This document shows positions 1 through 5,099 of a stretch of DNA of 5,099 nt, piece after piece. Position numbers and translations under genes: made by a program. Below the pieces are notes generated by a model. That model worked only from the letters and a program-made list of their open reading frames with translations, did not search any database and was not told where the DNA came from. Each line of letters opens with the position of its first letter. Position 1 is the stretch's first letter. The stretch comes from Desulfobulbaceae bacterium (lineage in GTDB: Bacteria; Desulfobacterota; Desulfobulbia; Desulfobulbales; SURF-16). Where the stretch lies: contig JANTGB010000198.1 in assembly GCA_024763115.1 (NCBI GenBank), forward strand, positions 1 to 5,099, read 5' to 3'.

Positions 1-10
1 TTTAAGTCTC

Positions 11-155
11 TAAGCGTTTACCAGTGCCTTAGATTTGTTCATTCGGAGTCTCGTTCCTCGCTTACCTGTGCCTGCGCAGCATACTGGTGCTATTCAAACA
101 GGCAGGTAAGCGTAGACTCCGAAATGGGCAAAGATGAGGTGCTGGTGAACGCTTA
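11..155. repeat. Long imperfect palindrome made of two facing copies of a short repeat
   Basis: The left arm (11-68) and the reverse complement of the right arm (103-155) align over almost their full length. Both begin TAAGCGTT, share ACCAG and CCT blocks in the middle, then TTCGGAGTCT, and end CGCTTACCTG. The right arm lacks six bases that the left arm has between TCT and CGCTTACC, and the outer 31 bases match at roughly 23 positions. About 34 bases separate the arms. No open reading frame or transposase is visible here. As RNA or cruciform DNA the unit would form one long hairpin. It resembles a non-autonomous repeat such as a REP/BIME or MITE-like element, but I do not recognise the family. 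The structure is seen directly; its nature is inference. Confidence 0.7.
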
Positions 156-199
156 CTGATATTACGAGCATTATTTTTTCAAAATAACACAGAGTCGGG

Positions 200-236
200 C
201 AGGTAAGCGAGGTACGAGACTCCGCAGAAAGGGCAT
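200..236. repeat. Third copy of the same repeat, upstream of the tRNA gene
   Basis: The 25-base core at 200-224 is the reverse complement of 44-68 with a single mismatch (24 of 25). It lies in the same orientation as the arm starting at 103, which carries a 6-base deletion relative to it. Weaker similarity to the 103-155 arm continues through GAAA-GGGCA to about 236. It is a half-unit without a partner arm. A short AT-only hairpin (171-177 with 181-187, three-base loop) lies just before it. It ends only a few bases before the likely tRNA promoter region. Confidence 0.7.
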
Positions 237-239
237 TCT

Positions 240-268
240 CGGACAGCCTCCTTGGTTAACATTATGAG
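240..268 (+). promoter_or_regulatory. Possible sigma-70 promoter of the tRNA gene
   Basis: CGGACA (240-245) matches four of six bases of a -35 box, and TATGAG (263-268) matches four of six of a -10 box, with a 17-base spacer. Transcription would begin a few bases before the mature tRNA 5' end at 283. Both boxes are weak and this is a guess from position and spacing. Confidence 0.25.
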
Positions 269-282
269 TGAATTCTTTGGGT

Positions 283-359
283 CGGGATGTGGCTCAGTCT
301 GGTAGAGCACTTGCTTCGGGAGTAAGGGGTCGGAGGTTCAAATCCTCTCATCCCGACCA
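283..359 (+). tRNA. tRNA-Pro (anticodon CGG)
   Basis: A full cloverleaf can be drawn. The acceptor stem CGGGATG (283-289) pairs perfectly with CATCCCG (349-355). The D stem is GCTC (292-295) with GAGC (305-308) around a loop containing GGT. The anticodon stem CTTGC (310-314) pairs with GTAAG (322-326) with one G-U pair and holds the loop TTCGGGA. The anticodon is CGG at 317-319, which reads the proline codon CCG. The T stem GGAGG/CCTCT (332-336, 344-348) has one G-U pair and encloses TTCAAAT. Discriminator A356 and an encoded CCA (357-359) follow. The 5' C1-G72 pair and A73 fit bacterial tRNA-Pro identity. No downstream tRNA is visible and no clear intrinsic terminator follows. Confidence 0.96.
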
Positions 360-431
360 TTTATCAAGTAGTTACGACAGAAGTTTTTCAGAAAAATTTA
401 ACACAATTCAATATATCTTAAAATAAGCAGG

Positions 432-471
432 GTAGTTGAGGGGTTGCATTAAAAAATATCCTCCTGACTGC
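432..471 (+). other. Possible RNA hairpin downstream of the tRNA
   Basis: GTAGTTGAGGGG (432-443) can pair with CCTCCTGACTGC (460-471) at 11 of 12 positions, counting several G-U pairs, around an A/T-rich 16-base loop. No T-run follows, so it is not a standard intrinsic terminator. The number of G-U pairs favours an RNA structure over a DNA-binding site, but it could be chance. Confidence 0.3.
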
Positions 472-509
472 TACTGTAAAATTTAAAATCGTATTACCTC
501 CTCCGATAA

Positions 510-572
510 ATTTTCGTGATCAGACCGGCATGGCCATACTTGTGCTATGTAAGACAGGCTGATCGCGGAAAT
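510..572. promoter_or_regulatory. 14-bp dyad with 35-base spacer upstream of the sdhAB promoter
   Basis: ATTTTCGTGATCAG (510-523) pairs with CTGATCGCGGAAAT (559-572) at all 14 positions, two of them G-U. The strongest part is the GATCAG/CTGATC core. The 35 bases between the arms show only weak further pairing. The dyad ends about 75 bases before the TATAAT box at 648-653, so it would lie upstream of the transcript starting there. It could be a regulator-binding region, or a hairpin in a longer transcript from an upstream start. No T-tract follows the right arm, so an intrinsic terminator is unlikely. Confidence 0.4.
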
Positions 573-647
573 ATGTGGTACCCTGTGAGCAGTTACCTCA
601 ATACTTTGCCGCATTGTTCGTAATTTCCCCAAAGTAGAAATATTTAC

Positions 648-653
648 TATAAT
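648..653 (+). promoter_or_regulatory. Candidate -10 box (TATAAT) for sdhAB
   Basis: A perfect TATAAT lies 40 bases before the sdhA start codon, giving a predicted leader of about 34 bases that contains the GGGAG ribosome-binding site at 679-683. The -35 region at the right spacing (about 624-631, a TTTCCCC run) matches the consensus at only three of six positions, so the promoter may need an activator. Confidence 0.4.
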
Positions 654-693
654 TGCAGCACAACTCGAACAACTACCCGGGAGTTACCAGGAT

Positions 694-2607
694 ATGCCCC
701 TGAATTCAAATATACCTCCAGGCCCTCTGGCGGAAAAATGGGACAAGCATCGTTTTCAGACCAGACTGGTCAATCCGGCCAATAAACGGAAATTCACCAT
801 TATTGTCGTGGGCAGCGGTCTGGCCGGAGCCTCGGCCTCAGCCGGCCTGGCTGAACTTGGTTACAATGTCAATACCTTTACTATCCACGATTCGCCACGT
901 CGGGCCCACAGCATTGCGGCCCAGGGCGGAATAAACGCGGCCAAGAATTATCAGAACGACGGGGACAGTGTTTTTCGCCTCTTTTACGATACTATCAAAG
1001 GCGGTGATTTTCGTTCCCGTGAGGCCAATGTTTACCGTCTGGCCCAGATCAGTAACAATATAATTGATCAATGCGTGGCCCAGGGCATCCCCTTTGCCAG
1101 GGAGTATGGCGGCACTCTGGCCAACCGCTCATTTGGCGGAGCCCAGGTTTCCCGCACCTTTTACGCCAGAGGTCAGACCGGTCAGCAGTTGCTGCTCGGC
1201 GCCTACAGCGCCCTGATGCGCCAGGTAAAGCTGAAAAAGGTGACGATTTTCCCCCGCCACGAGATGCTGGAACTGCTGGTCATTGACGGCAAGGCCCGGG
1301 GCATTGTCTGTCGCAATATGCTGAACGGCGGCATCACCTCCCATATTGCCGATGCCGTGATCCTGGCTACCGGGGGCTACGGCAATGTCTATTATCTGTC
1401 AACCAATGCCATGAACTCCAATGTTACCGCAGCCTGGCGGGCCTGTCGTCAGGGCGCTTTTTTTGCCAATCCCTGCTATGTCCAGATCCATCCCACCTGT
1501 ATTCCCATGCATGGCGATTATCAGTCAAAGTTGACCTTGATGAGTGAAAGCCTGCGCAATGACGGTCGGGTCTGGGTGCCGAAAAAACCGGAAGACCAGA
1601 GGAATCCAAATGACATCCCGGAAGCGGAACGGGACTATTATCTGGAAAATAAATACCCGAGCTTCGGCAACCTGGTGCCCCGGGATGTGGCCTCGCGCAA
1701 TGCCAAGGAACAATGCGACCAGGGCAAAGGCGTAGGCGAAACCGGGCTGGCGGTTTATCTTGATTTTGCTGAAGCCATCAAGCGGGACGGGCAGCAGACC
1801 ATCATCAAAAAATATGGCAATCTCTTTCAGATGTACGAAAAAATAACGGCCCGTAATCCCCTTAAGGAGCCCATGACCATCTATCCGGCTGTCCATTACA
1901 CCATGGGCGGATTATGGGTGGATTATAACTTGATGAGCACCATTCCCGGCCTTTTTGTTCTGGGGGAAGCAAATTTTTCCGATCATGGGGCCAACCGGCT
2001 GGGGGCCAGCGCCCTGATGCAGGGACTGGCCGACGGTTATTTTGTCCTGCCCGCCACCATATCCGGCTATCTGGCCGGAAGCAGACTTTCTCCGGTTAAA
2101 CCCGGTAATTTGCTTTGCAGACAGGGAGAAAAGGCGGCAAAGAAAAAAATTGACGAATTATTAAGCTGTAACGGCAAACGGACAGTGGATGATTTTCATA
2201 AGGAGCTGGGCCGTCTGCTCTGGGATTACTGCGGTATGTCCCGCAACCGGGCCGGTCTGGAAAAGGCTCTGGCCAAAATTCCCGAGATCCGGGAGGAATT
2301 TAAAAATAATGTCCTGGTTCCCGGCAGTAATGAATCATTGAGCCAGTCCCTGGAAAAGGCAGGCCGGGTGGCTGATTTTTTTGAATTTGCCGAACTGATG
2401 GTTATTGACGCCCTGCACCGGGAGGAATCGTGCGGCTGCCATCTCAGGGAAGAAAGCCAGACCCCGGAAAATGAGGCCGAACGGGATGATGAAAATTTTG
2501 CCTATGTGGCGGCCTGGGAGTATGGCGGCCCCGGTAACAGCCCGAAACTGCACAAGGAAAATTTGACTTTTGCAAATGTAACGCCCAGCCGGAGAAGCTA
2601 TAAATGA
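694..2607 (+). CDS. sdhA: Succinate dehydrogenase/fumarate reductase flavoprotein subunit (type B)
   Basis: Catalytic FAD subunit (637 aa) that interconverts succinate and fumarate and passes electrons to SdhB. The Rossmann motif GSGLAG is at residues 40-45. AHSIAAQGG (71-79) carries His72, the expected covalent FAD attachment site. Substrate-site residues are present: the HPT motif at 266-268, SESLR (284-288), Arg330 in PRDVASR, His401 in HYTMGG, and Arg435 in NRLGAS. The C-terminal helical domain and the typical end, YVAAWEY followed by RSYK, show a complete protein. The N-terminus (GPLAEKW, LVNPANKRK) and the REANVYRLAQ stretch are characteristic of type-B enzymes (Bacillus, Bacteroidetes, Desulfobacterota, epsilonproteobacteria). 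The ATG at 694 has GGGAG ten bases upstream. The stop overlaps the sdhB start as ATGA. Sequence alone does not settle whether it works mainly as dehydrogenase or fumarate reductase, so frdA is an equally fair name. Unusually, no sdhC precedes it. Confidence 0.96.
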   Translation: MPLNSNIPPGPLAEKWDKHRFQTRLVNPANKRKFTIIVVGSGLAGASASAGLAELGYNVNTFTIHDSPRRAHSIAAQGGINAAKNYQNDGDSVFRLFYDTIKGGDFRSREANVYRLAQISNNIIDQCVAQGIPFAREYGGTLANRSFGGAQVSRTFYARGQTGQQLLLGAYSALMRQVKLKKVTIFPRHEMLELLVIDGKARGIVCRNMLNGGITSHIADAVILATGGYGNVYYLSTNAMNSNVTAAWRACRQGAFFANPCYVQIHPTCIPMHGDYQSKLTLMSESLRNDGRVWVPKKPEDQRNPNDIPEAERDYYLENKYPSFGNLVPRDVASRNAKEQCDQGKGVGETGLAVYLDFAEAIKRDGQQTIIKKYGNLFQMYEKITARNPLKEPMTIYPAVHYTMGGLWVDYNLMSTIPGLFVLGEANFSDHGANRLGASALMQGLADGYFVLPATISGYLAGSRLSPVKPGNLLCRQGEKAAKKKIDELLSCNGKRTVDDFHKELGRLLWDYCGMSRNRAGLEKALAKIPEIREEFKNNVLVPGSNESLSQSLEKAGRVADFFEFAELMVIDALHREESCGCHLREESQTPENEAERDDENFAYVAAWEYGGPGNSPKLHKENLTFANVTPSRRSYK

Positions 2608-3359
2608 ACCGCAAGAAAATAAATCTGACCTTGAAGATATGGCGGCAGTCCAGTCCAGCGGCTGAGGGCAGGCTGGTCACCTATCATCTCAACGCCATTT
2701 CTCCGGATATGTCTTTTCTGGAAATGCTCGATGTCCTGAATGAACAGCTGACCCTGACCGGCGAAGAACCAGTAGCCTTTGACAATGACTGCCGGGAGGG
2801 AATCTGCGGCATGTGCGGGGCCGTGGTTAACGGTCAGGCCCATGGCCCGGAACAGGAAACCACTTTATGCCAGCTCCACATGCGCCATTTTACCGACGGC
2901 GACACCCTGGTCATTGAACCATTCCGCTCCTTAGCCTTTCCCCTGGTTAAAGATCTGGTTGTGGATCGTTCTGCCCTGGATAAAATTATTCAGGCCGGAG
3001 GTTATATCTCAGTAAATACCGGCGGCGCCCCGGACGCCAATGCCATCCCCATTGCCCAGGAAACAGCGGAACAGGCCATGGACGCAGCCGCCTGTATCGG
3101 CTGCGGGGCCTGTGTTGCCGCCTGCCCCAACAGTTCGGCCATGCTCTTTACCAGCGCCAAGGTCTCACAGCTTGCCCTGCTTCCCCAGGGCCGACCGGAA
3201 CGAAAAAAACGGGCCCTGAATATGGTTGAGGCTATGGATCAAGCAGGCTTCGGCAACTGCGGTAATGAACGGGAATGCGAGGCAGTCTGCCCCAAAGGAA
3301 TAACAATCGGCAATATTGCCCGGCTTAACCGGGAATTTTTTAAAGGATTATTCAGTTGA
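2604..3359 (+). CDS. sdhB: Succinate dehydrogenase/fumarate reductase iron-sulfur subunit
   Basis: Electron-transfer subunit (251 aa) that links SdhA to the membrane quinone site through three clusters. All ligands are visible. The [2Fe-2S] cluster has Cys63, Cys68, Cys71 and Cys89 (motif CREGICGMCG). The [4Fe-4S] cluster has Cys164, Cys167 and Cys170 (CIGCGAC) plus Cys229. The [3Fe-4S] cluster has Cys174, Cys219 and Cys225, in the usual C-x5-C-x3-C pattern before Pro230. Length is normal for the family. There is no fused CCG domain or membrane segment that could replace an anchor subunit. The ATG overlaps the sdhA stop by four bases, and GGAG lies nine bases upstream, so translation is coupled but has its own ribosome-binding site. 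It ends 11 bases from the stop of the convergent permease gene. Its last codons contain a terminator-like hairpin. Confidence 0.96.
   Translation: MNRKKINLTLKIWRQSSPAAEGRLVTYHLNAISPDMSFLEMLDVLNEQLTLTGEEPVAFDNDCREGICGMCGAVVNGQAHGPEQETTLCQLHMRHFTDGDTLVIEPFRSLAFPLVKDLVVDRSALDKIIQAGGYISVNTGGAPDANAIPIAQETAEQAMDAAACIGCGACVAACPNSSAMLFTSAKVSQLALLPQGRPERKKRALNMVEAMDQAGFGNCGNERECEAVCPKGITIGNIARLNREFFKGLFS
3319..3341 (+). terminator. Intrinsic-terminator-like hairpin inside the 3' end of sdhB
   Basis: CCCGG (3319-3323) pairs perfectly with CCGGG (3329-3333) around the five-base loop CTTAA, followed by AA and six T residues (3336-3341). This has the layout of a plus-strand rho-independent terminator with a short all-GC stem. 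It overlaps a 12-base palindrome, GGCAATATTGCC (3309-3320), by two bases. It lies about 15 bases before the sdhB stop codon, so termination at the T-run would remove the stop. A transcript ending further downstream is therefore also possible. No better terminator is visible between the two convergent operons. Confidence 0.4.
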
Positions 3360-3370
3360 TGAATACACTC

Positions 3371-4231
3371 TTATCTTGCAGCCAGCCATATTCCCCCCAC
3401 AGCCACAAAAATACCGCAGATCTGTATCAAACTTAAACTCTGACCAAGGATTATTTCTCCCCAGATACTGGTTAAAATCGGCTGGAGAAGCAACAGGGCC
3501 GAGGCAATGGACACCGGCAGATGATCCATGGCCCGGATAATAAGCCACCAGCCGGCCACTGAAGAGACAAAGGCATGAAGCAATAGCCAGAGGAGAGACG
3601 CTGTTGACAGGGCCGGAGACTCGCCTTCCCCGAAAAGAGGGATAAGAAGAAAAACAGCCGTATAAAGAGATACCCAGAAAAGAATCTGTTGAGGCGAGGT
3701 CTGGTAATCATTTAACAATTTTAAAATCAGCAGAAAAAAGGAATAGGTCAGGGCCGTAAAAAGACCTAGTGCCAGGCCGATTATAACCGACTGGCCAATA
3801 CCCCTGGTCAGGGTCAGCAGAGCTATGCCTGACAAGGCCAGCAGACAGCCGGGCCAGTAATATTTTTTCAATTTTTCGCCAAAGAAAAAAAAGGCGAGCA
3901 GGGCGACAATTAAAACCTGAACATTACCCAGCAGGGTGGCGGGGCCGGCGCCAAGGGCGATTATACAGCGGTGCCAGGCCCAGAGATCTGCGGCAAACAG
4001 CAGTCCCAGCAGAGCAAAAATTGCGGCAGGACTGAATTTTTTTTTGTTGTGCCGGAAAAGAGCCGGAGCAAAGGGGCGGGTTTTAAAAATGGGGATAAGC
4101 CAGATAAGGGCGGCAAAAAAATTACGATAAAAGGCGGCAACCGTGGGTGGCGCGGAGGCCAGGGTTACCAGAATGGCAGAGGTGCTTATACAGAGTACGC
4201 CGGCAAGAAGTAACAGATACCAGCGATTCAT
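3371..4231 (-). CDS. DMT superfamily permease with two EamA domains
   Basis: Inner-membrane transporter of the drug/metabolite superfamily (286 aa), normal length for the EamA family. Ten hydrophobic segments can be read, roughly at residues 5-24, 31-49, 69-86, 94-115, 125-141, 149-170, 185-201, 212-230, 240-260 and 267-284. The two tandem halves each show the family pattern: LGAGPATLLGNVQVL with FFGEKL in the first, LPVSIASALLLLQPILTSIWGEIILGQ in sections in the second. Such proteins typically export amino acids or other small metabolites, but the substrate cannot be told from sequence. Its ATG overlaps the hisA stop (ATGA), and no Shine-Dalgarno sequence is visible in the 30 bases before it, so translation probably depends on reinitiation after hisA. 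An A9 run on the coding strand (positions 4045-4037, Lys-Lys-Lys) and a T8 run (3892-3885, Phe stretch) are slippage-prone tracts. Confidence 0.88.
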   Translation of the reverse strand: MNRWYLLLLAGVLCISTSAILVTLASAPPTVAAFYRNFFAALIWLIPIFKTRPFAPALFRHNKKKFSPAAIFALLGLLFAADLWAWHRCIIALGAGPATLLGNVQVLIVALLAFFFFGEKLKKYYWPGCLLALSGIALLTLTRGIGQSVIIGLALGLFTALTYSFFLLILKLLNDYQTSPQQILFWVSLYTAVFLLIPLFGEGESPALSTASLLWLLLHAFVSSVAGWWLIIRAMDHLPVSIASALLLLQPILTSIWGEIILGQSLSLIQICGIFVAVGGIWLAAR

Positions 4232-4998
4232 AAATTGTGGCGATTATGAAAGGCAACAGCTTCGGCATAAGTCATGGCGCTGCCGCCAAAAATATCCAGG
4301 CCGCTGCCCACTGTGGCGTTAAGGCGGCCCTGCCCCAGTTCCAGCAGCAGCTCCAGGTCGCTGAGACTTTTTATCCCCCCGGCATAGGTCGTGGGAATGG
4401 TCGCCCATTTACCCAGTTTTTCAGCCAGTTCAGTCTCAATCCCGTGGCATTGCCCTTCCACGTCAACGGCATGCACCAGAAATTCCGCGCAGTATCGGGC
4501 AAAATAACTCAGGGTTTCCGGCGAAATTATTACTCTGGTAAATTTTTGCCAGCGGTCAGTGACAATATAGTAATCTCCATCCTTTTTCCGGCAACTGAGA
4601 TCAATAACCAGCCTATCCGCTCCCACCTTTTTTACCAGAGAATGGAGACGTTCTTCATTTATTTTTCCAGCCCGGAAAACATAGGAGGTGACAATCAGGG
4701 CAGCCGCCCCCTTGTCGAGCCAGAAGGCGGCATTATCAATGTTTATCCCGCCGCCGAGCTGCAATCCGCCGGGCCAGGCGGCCAGGGCCCGGATCGCTGC
4801 TTCTTCATTACCGGGGCCGAGCATAATAATATGACCGCCGGTAAGATTGTCATTACGGTACATTGCCGCATAATACGCCGGAGAGTGACTGGAAGAGAAA
4901 TTAACCTTGAGCCCGGCGGAATTATTATCCAGGAGGGTTGAGCCGACAATCTGCTTTACCCGACCATCATGCAGGTCTATGCAGGGTCTGAATTGCAC
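4228..4998 (-). CDS. hisA: Eukaryotic-type HisA: phosphoribosylformimino-AICAR ribotide isomerase (HIS6-like)
   Basis: TIM-barrel isomerase (256 aa) for the fourth step of histidine synthesis, converting ProFAR to PRFAR. The sequence follows the yeast HIS6/plant type rather than ordinary bacterial HisA: CIDLHDGRVKQIVGSTL at the N-terminus, HIIMLGPGNEEAA (56-68), LQLGGGIN (79-86), VIDLSCRKKDG (131-141), EFLVHAVDVEGQC (172-184), TYAGGIKS (204-211) and GSGLDIFGG (231-239). Asp8 and Asp133 are the expected catalytic pair; the glycine-rich ends at 82-84, 207-208 and 231-239 are phosphate-binding loops. The start is GTG at 4998: TAGGA lies seven bases upstream, an in-frame TAG lies four codons upstream, and the next in-frame ATG would remove 45 residues including Asp8. 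It is first in a two-gene operon with the permease, with no other his gene in view. Confidence 0.9.
   Translation of the reverse strand: MQFRPCIDLHDGRVKQIVGSTLLDNNSAGLKVNFSSSHSPAYYAAMYRNDNLTGGHIIMLGPGNEEAAIRALAAWPGGLQLGGGINIDNAAFWLDKGAAALIVTSYVFRAGKINEERLHSLVKKVGADRLVIDLSCRKKDGDYYIVTDRWQKFTRVIISPETLSYFARYCAEFLVHAVDVEGQCHGIETELAEKLGKWATIPTTYAGGIKSLSDLELLLELGQGRLNATVGSGLDIFGGSAMTYAEAVAFHNRHNL
4888..4904. repeat. 17-base direct repeat, copy inside hisA
   Basis: ACTGGAAGAGAAATTAA on the plus strand, identical to 5021-5037. On the coding strand this copy encodes the conserved NFSSS region around residues 33-37 of HisA. The two copies start 133 bases apart. Bases on either side do not match convincingly. 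Confidence 0.75.
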
Positions 4999-5005
4999 GG
5001 CATTA

Positions 5006-5010
5006 TCCTA
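5006..5010 (-). promoter_or_regulatory. Ribosome-binding site that fixes the hisA GTG start
   Basis: TAGGA on the minus strand stands seven bases before GTG at 4998. Its first three bases form TAG in the hisA frame, which excludes any earlier in-frame start. A nearby ATG (5004-5002) is out of frame. Confidence 0.7.
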
Positions 5011-5099
5011 GCCCAGATAAACTGGAAGAGAAATTAAGGCTCTGGATAAGTCCCTTAACAGTAGATGCAAGTTGTTTATTTCAAAGAAAGTTTTCAATT
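5011..5099 (-). other. hisA upstream region, no clear promoter
   Basis: The region is AT-rich. Two TTGAAA hexamers on the minus strand (5084-5079 and 5097-5092) could serve as -35 boxes. The best-spaced -10 candidate, TGTTAA (5060-5055), matches only three of six positions. No reading frame extends into it from the window edge on either strand. Confidence 0.3.
5021..5037. repeat. 17-base direct repeat, copy upstream of hisA
   Basis: Exact copy of 4888-4904 in the same orientation, located 23 bases upstream of the hisA GTG, just before the ribosome-binding site in hisA orientation. It is not translated in the hisA frame because of the TAG between it and the start. Confidence 0.75.

Larger units (their letters stand above)
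360..693. other. Non-coding stretch between tRNA-Pro and sdhA
   Basis: These 334 bases hold no reading frame of useful length on either strand. The only ATG of note before sdhA on the plus strand (530) stops after ten codons. The stretch is visibly richer in A and T than the flanking genes. It contains two dyads (432-471 and 510-572) and a TATAAT box at 648-653. I looked here for a remnant of sdhC, the membrane-anchor gene that normally precedes sdhA in type-B operons, and found no hydrophobic coding segment. Confidence 0.75.

Noticed and set aside
283..359. tRNA-Pro 3' end as an attachment site of an integrated element
   Set aside because: No integrase gene and no second copy of the tRNA 3' end is visible in the window.
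584..600. Possible CRP/FNR-like site beginning TGTGA
   Set aside because: The second half-site (ACCTC against TCACA) matches at only one of five positions.
662..685. Short dyad AACTC/GAGTT and the CCCGGG palindrome around the sdhA ribosome-binding site
   Set aside because: Only a five-pair stem with a 14-base loop; too weak to claim sequestration of the ribosome-binding site.
360..693. Search for a truncated sdhC upstream of sdhA
   Set aside because: No frame on the plus strand gives a run of hydrophobic residues or a histidine-bearing helix; the stretch is AT-rich and full of stops.
1525..1896. Minus-strand open frame of 123 codons inside sdhA
   Set aside because: Antisense to conserved catalytic coding sequence of sdhA, with no recognisable motif or separate ribosome-binding context.
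3309..3320. Perfect 12-base palindrome GGCAATATTGCC in sdhB
   Set aside because: It encodes ordinary residues (Gly-Asn-Ile-Ala) and a 12-base palindrome in 5 kb is not surprising, so it is not called as an operator on its own.
4237..4941. Plus-strand open frame of 234 codons opposite hisA
   Set aside because: It lies fully antisense to a gene with clear family motifs, and its translation is low-complexity and resembles no family I know. It is a shadow frame.

Overview
The window looks like a chromosomal segment of a Gram-negative anaerobe, most likely a member of the Desulfobacterota (sulfate-reducer relatives). This is an inference from the type-B SdhA/SdhB sequences and the moderate-GC coding style, not from a marker gene. 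The tRNA gene encodes its own CCA end, and the coding genes use good Shine-Dalgarno sequences or ATGA stop-start couplings.

Layout: positions 1-236 hold no gene but a cluster of three copies of a short repeat, two of them facing each other as a long imperfect palindrome (about 11-155) and a third at about 200-236. A tRNA-Pro(CGG) gene follows at 283-359. Positions 360-693 are an AT-richer non-coding stretch with two RNA-hairpin or dyad candidates and a TATAAT box before sdhA. Next comes a two-gene operon on the plus strand, sdhA (694-2607) and sdhB (2604-3359), joined by a 4-base ATGA overlap. A terminator-like hairpin with a T-tract lies inside the 3' end of sdhB. Only 11 bases beyond the sdhB stop, the minus-strand operon ends: its promoter-distal gene is a DMT/EamA-family permease (4231-3371) and its first gene is a HisA-type isomerase (4998-4228), again overlapping by ATGA.

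Function: SdhA and SdhB are the flavoprotein and iron-sulfur subunits of succinate:quinone oxidoreductase or fumarate reductase, with every cofactor ligand present, yet no cytochrome b anchor gene (sdhC) lies on either side. The HisA protein is of the eukaryotic HIS6 type rather than the ordinary bacterial type, and it sits beside a metabolite exporter-like gene instead of other his genes. These two points are the main biological oddities. The repeat cluster and an exact 17-base direct repeat flanking the hisA start are the main structural ones. I see no CRISPR array, transposase, phage gene or defence system.
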